From positions 62,001 to 126,000 of the forward strand of contig JAFEBH010000004.1 in assembly GCA_018242765.1 (NCBI GenBank): DNA of 64,000 nucleotides. The letters are read 5' to 3'. Origin of the DNA: Nitrospira sp. Its GTDB lineage: Bacteria; Nitrospirota; Nitrospiria; Nitrospirales; Nitrospiraceae. The notes beneath the pieces were generated by a model. It was not told where the DNA came from and did not search any database. It saw nothing but the letters and a program-made list of their open reading frames with translations. Within the stretch, counting starts at the first letter, position 1. Each line of letters starts with the position of its first letter. Of this stretch, positions 52,682-60,686 are shown in pieces. Made by a program: the position numbers and the translations under genes.

Positions 52682-54781
52682 ATGTCACGCAAGCGCATGC
52701 GGATTGCGATCGCCCTGTTGCTGTATCTCCCACTCGGACTCTGCGGAGCAGATGCCCTTGCAGGCGCCGTCTTCACGCTCGCCAACAAACAGATGCCGGA
52801 GGACCTCTCCCTGTCTAACTGGCCCGATTCCTGGCAAGCCTATCGGGAGGATCCGATTCAGCGGAAGCGGCTGCAATTCTCCGCTGCAGTCGGCGGCTTC
52901 ATCGGATTCGGTATCCCGGCGCTGCTGCTGGTGTCCCGGACCAATGGGAAGAAGCCGCTCCATGGCGAGGCGCGATTTGCCACTCATGATGAAATTCAAC
53001 AGGCCGGGCTCTATGGAGAGCGCGGGGTGATCATTGGGAAAGTGGGCAAGCGGTACTTGGTCTATGGGGGCCAGGAATTCGTCTTGCTGGCGGCGCCGAC
53101 TAGATCTGGAAAAGGCGTGAGCATCGTGCTCCCGAACCTGCTCCACTACGACGAGTCAGTGGTCGTACTGGACATCAAGATGGAAAACTTCGCCTACACA
53201 TCGAAGTTCAGACAAGCGCACGGCCATCACGTCTACCTGTTCAATCCCTTTACTACGGACGGCCAGACCCATCGCTGGAACCCATTGGATGCGGTCGATC
53301 GCGACCCAAATCGGCGCGTGGGCGAGATCCAAGCCATCGGGCAGGTGCTCTATCCGAACCATAATGAACGGGATGCCTTTTGGAACGAGTCCGCCCGCAA
53401 CCTCTTTCTTGGCCTAACCCTATCTATCATGGAGACTCCTTCCCTACTCTGTAGTCTCGGGGAAGTGCTCCGGCAGGCATCCGGCAAGGGTCAACCCATC
53501 AAGGACTATCTGCAAGACCTCATCAGCTCCAGGGCCAAGAGTGACGCCCCGCTGAGCGACGACTGTACAGCGGCCCTGCACCGGTTCTGCGCGACCAGCG
53601 AGAATACCATGGCGGGGATTCTCGCAACCCTGACGGCCCCCCTCACCATCTTCAGTAATCCCATTGTCGATGCGGCGACGAGTGCGACGGACTTCGACAT
53701 GAAACAGGTGCGCGCGCAGCGGATGTCGATCTATGTCGGCATTCCGGCCAATCGACTCAGCGACGCGGCGCTGCTGGTCAACCTGTTCTTCTCCCAACTG
53801 ATTCAGTACAACACGGTCGACTTGCCCGCGACGAATCCCCGCTTGAGGCACCAGTGCCTCGTGATCCTGGATGAGTTCCCTGCCCTCGGGCGGGTCAACA
53901 TTCTGGCCAAGGCCGTCGGCTTCATGGCCGGCTACAATCTGCGTCTGCTCCCGATCATTCAGAGCCTCTCGCAGCTCGAATCGGTTTATGGGGAAAAGGA
54001 CGCCCGCACCTTCGTCACGAACCACGCCTGCCAGATCCTGTTTGCGCCTCGCGAACAACGAGATGCGCAATACTATTCCCAGATGCTCGGCACCTATACG
54101 GCCGACGCGATCTCGACCGGCACGAGCCGACCACTGGCTTGGGGCAACGGCAAACAGGCCTCGTCCAGTTCCACCCGCTCGGAACAGGCAAGGCCTCTGC
54201 TCCTGCCACAGGAAGTGAAGGAACTGGGAGACCAGCGGGCGATCATCAACCTCATGCATACGAAGCCGATCCTTTGTGACAAAGCCCGGTTCTATGCCGA
54301 TCCGGTCTTCATCGATCGGTTGAAGCGCATCAGTCCGTTCCTTGCGTCGGTCGGGAAGCGGATGCCTACACAAGCTGAACTCGAAGAGGCGACGTTCGTG
54401 CGCCGGGAGTTGTCAGTGGAGATTCCTCGGCTCGACCTAGAACTCCATCGCGCCTTGGTCGAACGACGGGTGCGTCCAGTACAACCGGATGTGCCGATCG
54501 ACCTCTCGAAGCTGGCAATGAACCTCACCACACTGCCGCCGGTCGTGCCGCGCGATCCACCGACGGTCGAAGAGGTGAACAATTTGGTCGATGCCTTTGT
54601 TGCCCAGCTGCAATGGACCGACAAGGTTGAGGTGGGAGTCAGTGGTGTGGAACGAGAAGACACCCCATCGGAGAAGATGGGGCCTGTGAGTGAAGAAGGA
54701 CGAGCCCAAAGAACAGAGAGAATAGAGAGGAACGTTGATCGGTCCTTGGTGGATCGACACAGGGAAGAGAGGGACGTATGA
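52682..54781 (+). CDS. virD4: VirD4/TraG-type coupling protein
   Basis: 699 residues. Two N-terminal membrane helices (IAIALLLYLPLGLCGADALA and AAVGGFIGFGIPALLLVSR) and then the TraG/VirD4 ATPase: Walker A APTRSGKGVSIVLPNLL (about 138-150), DIKMENF and Walker B LVILDEFPALG (about 391-401). It recruits relaxase-DNA complexes to the T4SS. Its stop overlaps the next gene start (ATGA, 54778-54781). A C-terminal tail of about 120 residues beyond the ATPase is polar and may be variable. Confidence 0.95.
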   Translation: MSRKRMRIAIALLLYLPLGLCGADALAGAVFTLANKQMPEDLSLSNWPDSWQAYREDPIQRKRLQFSAAVGGFIGFGIPALLLVSRTNGKKPLHGEARFATHDEIQQAGLYGERGVIIGKVGKRYLVYGGQEFVLLAAPTRSGKGVSIVLPNLLHYDESVVVLDIKMENFAYTSKFRQAHGHHVYLFNPFTTDGQTHRWNPLDAVDRDPNRRVGEIQAIGQVLYPNHNERDAFWNESARNLFLGLTLSIMETPSLLCSLGEVLRQASGKGQPIKDYLQDLISSRAKSDAPLSDDCTAALHRFCATSENTMAGILATLTAPLTIFSNPIVDAATSATDFDMKQVRAQRMSIYVGIPANRLSDAALLVNLFFSQLIQYNTVDLPATNPRLRHQCLVILDEFPALGRVNILAKAVGFMAGYNLRLLPIIQSLSQLESVYGEKDARTFVTNHACQILFAPREQRDAQYYSQMLGTYTADAISTGTSRPLAWGNGKQASSSSTRSEQARPLLLPQEVKELGDQRAIINLMHTKPILCDKARFYADPVFIDRLKRISPFLASVGKRMPTQAELEEATFVRRELSVEIPRLDLELHRALVERRVRPVQPDVPIDLSKLAMNLTTLPPVVPRDPPTVEEVNNLVDAFVAQLQWTDKVEVGVSGVEREDTPSEKMGPVSEEGRAQRTERIERNVDRSLVDRHREERDV

Positions 54782-55761
54782 CGATATGCATCAAAAGACG
54801 GGCACGGCTTCAAGGTCTTGTGATCCTCATCGCCTGCACCGCGACGCTGGCTTGTGTGCAGAAGCCGGTGGTGCCATCCGGTGCAGCTCGGGTGCCCATC
54901 AACAGCGACGAGATGATCCAGCAGTACCGTGAACGGGTGAAGAACGACCAGCGTGACAAGCAGGAGCGAAGTCTCCTCACCAGGCAGATAGACAGCCTCA
55001 CGCAACAGGTCCAGGAGTTAAGTGCCGCACTGACACTCATGCAACTCAACCAGCAAGAACTGGCCAAAGGTAAATCTCGGTCTAGCCCCACGCTCACGAA
55101 GGCAGCACTCACGATCAACTCGCTGTCAGCAGAATCGAAAGGCCCACTGACGAGCGCTCCTCTATCGCACAATGGCGATACGTCTCCGGCTGCGTCTGAT
55201 CAGAGCATGTCACGGACAGAGACAGCACAGAATGAAGAGGAACGATCGACAAGGGTGGGCCCTGCTTGCAGCGCTGGACCATCAGCATCAGCAGCGCCAT
55301 TCCCCTCCCCTCCATCTTCGATACTCGAAGGGCAGACCAATTCATGGAGGCCGCGCGTCATTGAATTGAGTGAACGGGAACAGGTCGAATTGCATCGACA
55401 CAGTATCATCTTCCGTGTGTCGGAACGGACAGGTCGGTCTGAGTTTCGTCCCAGCAAGCCTCTGCAATCCCACCTGAAACAGATCATGAGTCGTGGTCCT
55501 TGTCTGCACGTGCGTGGGTACACGGACGGCGACAAGGATCTCTGGATCGAGCGAGAGACAGCCAAGCAACGGACGCACAAGGCCCGCGCCTATCTCATCG
55601 CGCAGGGCTATGACCCGAACCACATCGAGATCACCATCGTCCCGATCGGGCACCATGTGGCCGACAACGCGACAAAGAAAGGTCGGGCGAAGAACCGACG
55701 GGTGGAGATCGAAGTGAAGGAGCAGAGCCCGGCTTCCATCTGGCCGCAGTGGTACGGATAG
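54778..55761 (+). CDS. OmpA-domain lipoprotein, T4SS accessory
   Basis: 327 residues. Lipobox-like LAC (in TATLACVQKPV, Cys about residue 26), a coiled coil RQIDSLTQQVQELSAALTLM, then a Ser-rich linker and a C-terminal OmpA-like domain (LHVRGYTDGDKDLWIERETA, AYLIAQGYDPNHIEIT, ATKKGRAKNRRVEIEV) that binds peptidoglycan. It is coupled to virD4 by overlap. Because no VirB7 lipoprotein is present, it may anchor the outer core to the wall. Confidence 0.78.
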   Translation: MTICIKRRARLQGLVILIACTATLACVQKPVVPSGAARVPINSDEMIQQYRERVKNDQRDKQERSLLTRQIDSLTQQVQELSAALTLMQLNQQELAKGKSRSSPTLTKAALTINSLSAESKGPLTSAPLSHNGDTSPAASDQSMSRTETAQNEEERSTRVGPACSAGPSASAAPFPSPPSSILEGQTNSWRPRVIELSEREQVELHRHSIIFRVSERTGRSEFRPSKPLQSHLKQIMSRGPCLHVRGYTDGDKDLWIERETAKQRTHKARAYLIAQGYDPNHIEITIVPIGHHVADNATKKGRAKNRRVEIEVKEQSPASIWPQWYG

Positions 55762-55779
55762 GAGAGAGGAAGGGATAGA

Positions 55780-56883
55780 ATGAATGAAATAGGTGTGGAC
55801 GAAGCGCAAGCAAGCAAACCGACCGACGAGCCGAAGCCTGCGGAAGGAACTCAGGGCGAGGGCGCCGAACAACCACGACTCAATCAGCGTCGTGACGCAG
55901 CCGAAGTTTTGCGGAAGCGGTTCATCGAAGCGGGCGAGCAATTTTATTACCGTACAGCGCCCGGTGAGCCGACGAAGATCGCGTTTACTGATCGCGGGAA
56001 GCGGTTGGTCACGGAACATGACGACCCGAGTGTCATTCAGGGGATGGTGCTCCGGGCGAAAGCCAAGGGCTGGACCTCCGTGCGGGTGAACGGCACCCCT
56101 GAGTTCAAAACGGAAGCCTGGGTACAAGCGACGATCGCCGGACTCGATGTGGAGGGTTATACGCCGCGTGGAATTGACTTAGCGCGAGCGGAAGACCGGA
56201 GAGATCACCGACCGGTTCGTGGCAAGACGGCACAGCCGCCGAGCGCTCGCGAAGCATCATATGATCGAACGACAGATGATTCTGTCAGAAAACAAGAAAA
56301 GACCATGAGCCCAGGCCAACAGGTCGCAGTGGCCACACTTGAAGCCATTCTGAAGGCGCGGGGGGATTCACCCACGATGATCGCTGTGGCCGTCAAGGAA
56401 GCGAAGGCCAGATTCCAGGGCGAACGAGTCGTCGTGGGCACCGTCGTGGACTACGGCATCGACCATTACAACCACGATATCCAGAACACCAAGAGCTATT
56501 TCATAAAGGTGGCGACAGACCGTGGTGAACGAGAAATCTGGGGCGTTGACCTGGGCCGTGCGCTTGAACAGGGGAAGGTGCAGCGAGGTGACGCGGTGGC
56601 ACTGGTGCAACAGGCGCATGAGCCCGTGACCGTCACGGTTCCGCTCAGAGATGAATCCGGCGCATCGATTGGCACGGCACCACAACCAGCGACTCGCAAT
56701 CGCTGGGAGGTCATTAAAATGGATTCCCTCGGGCACCGCGAACAGCATCAACTGAAGGAGACAGCACGCGTCGGCACCCAGGAACCGGTCGTGCCTCGGT
56801 TCGATCACCGAGCCGCTCGGACCGATCGCACGTCGACGGTCACACGGAGCCCTGCCTTGGAGCGGACCAGAGGTGGCCAGTGA
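55780..56883 (+). CDS. LPD7-domain protein (conjugation-associated)
   Basis: 367 residues. Residues about 40-135 (RRDAAEVLRKRFIEAGEQFY, GEPTKIAFTDRGKRLVTEHD, VIQGMVLRAKAKGWTSVRVN, GLDVEGYTPRG) match the LPD7 domain normally attached to TraI/relaxase-type proteins. The C-terminal half carries ESYFIKVATDRGEREIWGVD, resembling the KfrB/ArdC-type tail. No relaxase motif (HxH, catalytic Tyr) is seen, so it is not a relaxase itself. Proline-rich and charged tail. Confidence 0.72.
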   Translation: MNEIGVDEAQASKPTDEPKPAEGTQGEGAEQPRLNQRRDAAEVLRKRFIEAGEQFYYRTAPGEPTKIAFTDRGKRLVTEHDDPSVIQGMVLRAKAKGWTSVRVNGTPEFKTEAWVQATIAGLDVEGYTPRGIDLARAEDRRDHRPVRGKTAQPPSAREASYDRTTDDSVRKQEKTMSPGQQVAVATLEAILKARGDSPTMIAVAVKEAKARFQGERVVVGTVVDYGIDHYNHDIQNTKSYFIKVATDRGEREIWGVDLGRALEQGKVQRGDAVALVQQAHEPVTVTVPLRDESGASIGTAPQPATRNRWEVIKMDSLGHREQHQLKETARVGTQEPVVPRFDHRAARTDRTSTVTRSPALERTRGGQ

Positions 56884-56929
56884 CTCCTGTCGTCGAGAAC
56901 AGATCCCAGGATCGTATGGAGGTGAACCC

Positions 56930-57208
56930 ATGAAGTGGTGGAAGAGAAGCAACTGGATCGTGATCCTAGTGGGAGTGGGCCTCCTCGTTATAGCCCACGA
57001 TTCGCCAGCCCAAACGACGCCGAAGCCGTCCTTCTTGGAAGGCGACGTCAGGCTGGCCTGTGAATGTCTGCTATGCTTAGCAGCGGGCCCACAGGCGCCG
57101 AAAGAATGCCAAGCCGCCCTCACAAAGTACTACATGATCCAGGCAGGGAGCCCGTTCAAAACCTTGGTCATGCGAAGAAACTTCCTCCAGCTCTGCCCCA
57201 AGCAATAG
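56930..57208 (+). CDS. trbM: TrbM-like protein, 92 aa
   Basis: ATG at 56930 preceded by TGGAGGTGAACC. Signal peptide (WIVILVGVGLLVIAHDSPAQ), then ACECLLCLAAGPQAPKECQA and YYMIQAGSPFKTLVMRRNFL with CP near the end, the TrbM cysteine pattern. TrbM proteins accompany IncP-type conjugation systems; their activity is not firmly established. Somewhat short for the family (about 150-190). Confidence 0.7.
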   Translation: MKWWKRSNWIVILVGVGLLVIAHDSPAQTTPKPSFLEGDVRLACECLLCLAAGPQAPKECQAALTKYYMIQAGSPFKTLVMRRNFLQLCPKQ

Positions 57209-57578
57209 TCCATTCAACAGGACTTATAGACTTCGGCATCGCACGATCGCGGTGCCTCGGAGTAGCCCCCGCCAAGGACAAGCTTCGCCCCAAGATGCCC
57301 ACTTTTGTACGCTGACGCTACTGATGAAGGATAACTTAGTTTTAAATATGGCCTTATTTATCATGCATTAGTACTACTCACACTATACTCTCCCCTCTTA
57401 CGTAGAACGTTTCCTACCTCAAGGGAATAGTCTCAAAACCTGACCTTCCTCATAACTACCACGGCGCCACGCGCCTTCTGCGTCTTCTGTACGGTCAACC
57501 AGTCGGAGCAGAGGGGCGCTCGTGTGGCGCGATGATTCCCGAGTCAACACGTATCGGAGGAAAGGAAGGACGCACATT
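57209..57578. other. Gene-free, AT-rich promoter-like stretch
   Basis: About 370 bp between trbM and the next gene, with AT-rich stretches around 57335-57400 (TTAAATATGG, TTATTTATCATG). No coding content. It likely holds the promoter of the alpha-CTD-like gene. Confidence 0.4.
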
Positions 57579-58211
57579 ATGCAGAAAGATCGATTGGCGA
57601 CGCTCACGATGGACATTGTTGTGAATCATCCAACCAAGCGCACGGCCCTCGACTTGGTCCATTCGAGGCTCAGTCCTTGGGCACAGGCCGAGTGGGACTG
57701 CGCAAGTGATGGCGTGTCCATCATCGAACGAGCATCGCGCCTTGGTCACTCGATCCGGGAACAGCGTCGCTGCGACGAGAGTCTGATCGAACACATCTTC
57801 GCTGCCCTCAATGGACGAACCTTCGTGGTCCTCAATGCCACCTATTGCTTCATGACGCAACGGATGCTGGATCGGAGGACGGGACGACGCATCCCTCCTG
57901 ATGCGGTACGCCGCTTTGCTGCGCAGCCCATCGCGAGTCTGCTTCTTAATACTCGCGCACATCATGATCTCAAGCACCGGGGAGTCGATACGATCGGCGA
58001 CCTTCTGCCCCATGCCTATGAATGGTTATCGCCGAAGCGCTTAGCACCGGGCAAACCAGTGATGAACGTCCGACTGTCGGTCCGACGTTGTCTACGGATT
58101 CTCGGCGTGGAGATTATCTTTCCCGAGATCAGACAGCGGGCAATCTATTGTCCCTGCTGTGCGCACACCGAGACGGATGTCATGAAGATCGTGGCGTTGG
58201 CGGGGGTGTGA
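57579..58211 (+). CDS. Hypothetical protein with RNA polymerase alpha-CTD-like region and CxxC tail
   Basis: 210 residues from MQKDRLATLTMDIVVNHPTK, preceded by GGAAAGGAAGG; the frame is open upstream to 57522. A C-terminal part, LLNTRAHHDLKHRGVDTIGD followed by LLPHAYEWLSPKRL and SVRRCLRILGVEI (about 125-190), resembles the alpha-CTD helix-hairpin fold (LSxRxxNxLKxxGIxTIGDLV). The end carries YCPCCAHTE, a possible metal-binding CxxC. It could bind DNA or polymerase. The family is not recognised. Confidence 0.5.
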   Translation: MQKDRLATLTMDIVVNHPTKRTALDLVHSRLSPWAQAEWDCASDGVSIIERASRLGHSIREQRRCDESLIEHIFAALNGRTFVVLNATYCFMTQRMLDRRTGRRIPPDAVRRFAAQPIASLLLNTRAHHDLKHRGVDTIGDLLPHAYEWLSPKRLAPGKPVMNVRLSVRRCLRILGVEIIFPEIRQRAIYCPCCAHTETDVMKIVALAGV

Positions 58212-58229
58212 GCGAGAACCAGGAAATGA

Positions 58230-58259
58230 AGGGGCCATGATCCGAACCAATCATGGCCC
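58230..58259 (+). terminator. Hairpin after the alpha-CTD-like gene
   Basis: GGGCCATGAT pairs with ATCATGGCCC around a 10-nt loop, about 20 bp after the stop. No strong T-run, but the stem is perfect. It separates the conjugation part from the AT-richer cargo. Confidence 0.6.
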
Positions 58260-58689
58260 GTGAAGCAGGAGAAGAACTCAGAAGGATAGGATTGCTCGAA
58301 CGGCAGTCTCAGTAAAGAATCCCTGTTTTTGAGATTGCCAAACCCAGACTGGGCAGCCGTCATTAAATCTTGTTTCGGTTTGGGCACCAGATGAGTGTAC
58401 TTTCCAGCCTCGGGCCATAGACGTCCTGATCAATCCCCTTCTGTGAATAGATTCTTATAGCCCTATTCCATGATAGGGCTAGTTAGATCTGTACATCGAA
58501 GGCATACGAGATTATTCAAGTGAGGGAATGTGCGAGTTTTTGCCAAGTGCTATTGCCCCATCCCAGCATCACGGAGTAACGGCTTGGTGGTATATAGCAG
58601 AAGCTTTGAGAATAGACCAAATAATTAGCGATGCAGGAGAGCAAGCTCAGCTTCAGCTCTTGCCGGTGGTGAATACATAGCGTGAAAGC
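58260..58689. other. Gene-free, AT-richer stretch upstream of the secreted trio
   Basis: About 430 bp with no supportable coding region. A shift to lower GC begins here. It should contain the promoter for the three secreted-protein genes. Confidence 0.45.
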
Positions 58690-59676
58690 ATGTTCATAAA
58701 GTTTTCCCTATCTCTCGTAGGGTTTTTTCTTCTTACATTTGATCCATCTGGATCATTTGCTCAACCAATCCCGGAGGAGCGCGTAACTTGGTGGAAAGCT
58801 AATGCTGCCACCTGCGCTGCTCCAGATGGATTTGTGTTTGTGGGCAAGGATTACGGTGGAGGTTGTGGTAATGAAGATGATGGCGATACAAATTTGTTTG
58901 CTGGACTGCTATGTGCCGTAGGTGAGCCATTAGGTTGCGAAACGGTGAAACGTGCTCAAGATCCGATGTCGGGACGATGGTTTCGTTCACCCAGAAGGGC
59001 ACAAACAAATAATCTGGGGAGGAAAAACTCTTTTTCGCCTGATATGGCGCTAGGGAGCCAACTTTACATTTCTACGACTAGCGAGGTTGCTAGTTTAAAA
59101 CAATGGCTAAACTGGCTGGACACTTCAAGGGCGTGTTGGATAGGCGAAGGAGACAACTGTGTTCGTAGCCCGCTCATAAGGTTTTGCACTGATGACACAG
59201 AGAACGGGTGCACGGCCAGGCCAGCTGACTTAGGGGTGTTTGCAGCCACATTGAAGAAGTTGAGCGTGTCCCCACAAAACGAAGATATTCGTCGACTGCT
59301 CCATCAAGCAAGCTTGAACATGCCGGATATTGTGTGGGCAGATTCTCAGATTAATCAGGAAGGATTCTCGCAGCACTTGGTGGCTGTAGAGATTTTCTTA
59401 CTGAGGCGTCTAGGGATGGAAGATCAACGGATGGTAGGTGCTGCGTATGCTTTGGCTCAGAAACAACCTAAGAACCCATTTTTCCTCTACCTTTCTGAGG
59501 GGCCAACTAAAAAGGTCGCAGACCTGACTCTTTCATTATGTCCATCGCCAGCTACAGGTGTTCCGGTTCAGAGGACACAATGGGCATGGGAACGAAAGGA
59601 CAAAGAGCAGGCCTGGAGGAACAGCGTGCTTTGGGACTGTGTATTCATGGCTCGCTTGATTGGGGTTGGAAAATGA
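58690..59676 (+). CDS. Secreted protein of an unrecognised family (trio gene 1)
   Basis: 328 residues. Signal peptide LSLVGFFLLTFDPSGSFA-QP. The mature part contains DDGDTNLFAGLLCAVGEPLG, GRWFRSPRRAQTN and a C-terminal WAWERKDKEQAWRNSVLWDC FMARL-type pattern. The same sequence pattern recurs in the C-terminal half of the 695-residue protein at 60687. Several paired cysteines suggest extracytoplasmic disulfides. Function unknown. Clearly lower GC than the virB genes. It overlaps the next gene by 4 bp. Confidence 0.75.
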   Translation: MFIKFSLSLVGFFLLTFDPSGSFAQPIPEERVTWWKANAATCAAPDGFVFVGKDYGGGCGNEDDGDTNLFAGLLCAVGEPLGCETVKRAQDPMSGRWFRSPRRAQTNNLGRKNSFSPDMALGSQLYISTTSEVASLKQWLNWLDTSRACWIGEGDNCVRSPLIRFCTDDTENGCTARPADLGVFAATLKKLSVSPQNEDIRRLLHQASLNMPDIVWADSQINQEGFSQHLVAVEIFLLRRLGMEDQRMVGAAYALAQKQPKNPFFLYLSEGPTKKVADLTLSLCPSPATGVPVQRTQWAWERKDKEQAWRNSVLWDCVFMARLIGVGK

Positions 59677-60665
59677 TAAAAACTACCAACCTTCTGATGC
59701 TTCTTTCAATTTGTTTTCTATTCTTATGGGTAGAGATGTGTCGAGCGGAACAGCAAGACGTTCCGGTCTATCAAATAGGTCCTTATCCAGCTCAGTATGA
59801 AAAAGATGGGATTAAAGATACTTTCTGGATCTGGCTTAGATTTACCCCAGTTACCATAGGAAGAGTAAACCCAACGTATAAGCTCAAACTAACAATCTTC
59901 GTACAGGTCAACGGTCTTCCAAGACTACTGGCTTCTTATGCAGCACAGAAGCTGCCAACAGATAACTGCGCCCGCTTCAATGTTGACAACTGGGTGTATC
60001 ACGTTGTGCCTGCACCGCTTGAGATCCGCAAAGCACATAGCCTTAGACTTACCGCGACTGGAGACATTTCCACATGGACTTGCCTTCCGGGTATACAGGA
60101 GACAGTTTGCCGAAGTTTACTAGATTGCACTCTTCGCGACGGCAACCCTATCAAAACAATTAACCTTCAGCAGGGATTTGAGGCAACAAAGGATTGGTAT
60201 CTGGATATAACGGCGGATGGAAAACTGACTTATGGAGATCCTAAACCACAGATATACTTCACAGGTGACAACCCTGGAGCTGGTTTTTTGAACATTGTGG
60301 CGCTCTTGAGCCATAATTTGAGTGCTGCACTGCAGCATTCCATGGTGACCATGGAAGACAAGATTCCCGCTGACTACAAGTTTCTTAATCCCAGATACGA
60401 GTGGGCTGGTTTTGTTCTCAATAACGGTATTGAGTGGATGACCGCAGACGCTTCGGTTAGCATAACGAGCTCTCAGATTGGCGACTTCATGCAAAAGTAT
60501 TTCCCCAATACATGGCAAGGCCTGATCCCAGAAATCGCACCCAAGCGCGAGAAAATGACCAAACAACTAATGCATGAAGAATGCGACAAATACGCACCAG
60601 GGCAGGATATTTTAGACTGTGCCAGCAGCATGGGATGGGATTATCCATCATTGCCAGAAGAATGA
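59673..60665 (+). CDS. Secreted hypothetical protein (trio gene 2)
   Basis: 330 residues from the ATG at 59673, which shares ATGA with the upstream stop; frames reaching further left are within gene 1. Signal peptide (LLMLLSICFLFLWVEMCRA-EQ). Mature part has beta-rich segments (FWIWLRFTPVTIGRVNPTYK, KLKLTIFVQVNGLPRLLASY) and a cysteine-rich centre (LPGIQETVCRSLLDCTLRDG). C-terminal helix has EECDKYAPGQDILDCASSMG. No recognised domain. Part of the same operon as genes 1 and 3. Confidence 0.7.
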   Translation: MIKTTNLLMLLSICFLFLWVEMCRAEQQDVPVYQIGPYPAQYEKDGIKDTFWIWLRFTPVTIGRVNPTYKLKLTIFVQVNGLPRLLASYAAQKLPTDNCARFNVDNWVYHVVPAPLEIRKAHSLRLTATGDISTWTCLPGIQETVCRSLLDCTLRDGNPIKTINLQQGFEATKDWYLDITADGKLTYGDPKPQIYFTGDNPGAGFLNIVALLSHNLSAALQHSMVTMEDKIPADYKFLNPRYEWAGFVLNNGIEWMTADASVSITSSQIGDFMQKYFPNTWQGLIPEIAPKREKMTKQLMHEECDKYAPGQDILDCASSMGWDYPSLPEE

Positions 60666-60686
60666 CGGCTTCTTTCAAACTTCCAG

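Noticed and set aside
55780..56883. The LPD7 protein as the missing relaxase.
   Set aside because: LPD7 accompanies relaxases, but no HUH or catalytic tyrosine motif is visible.
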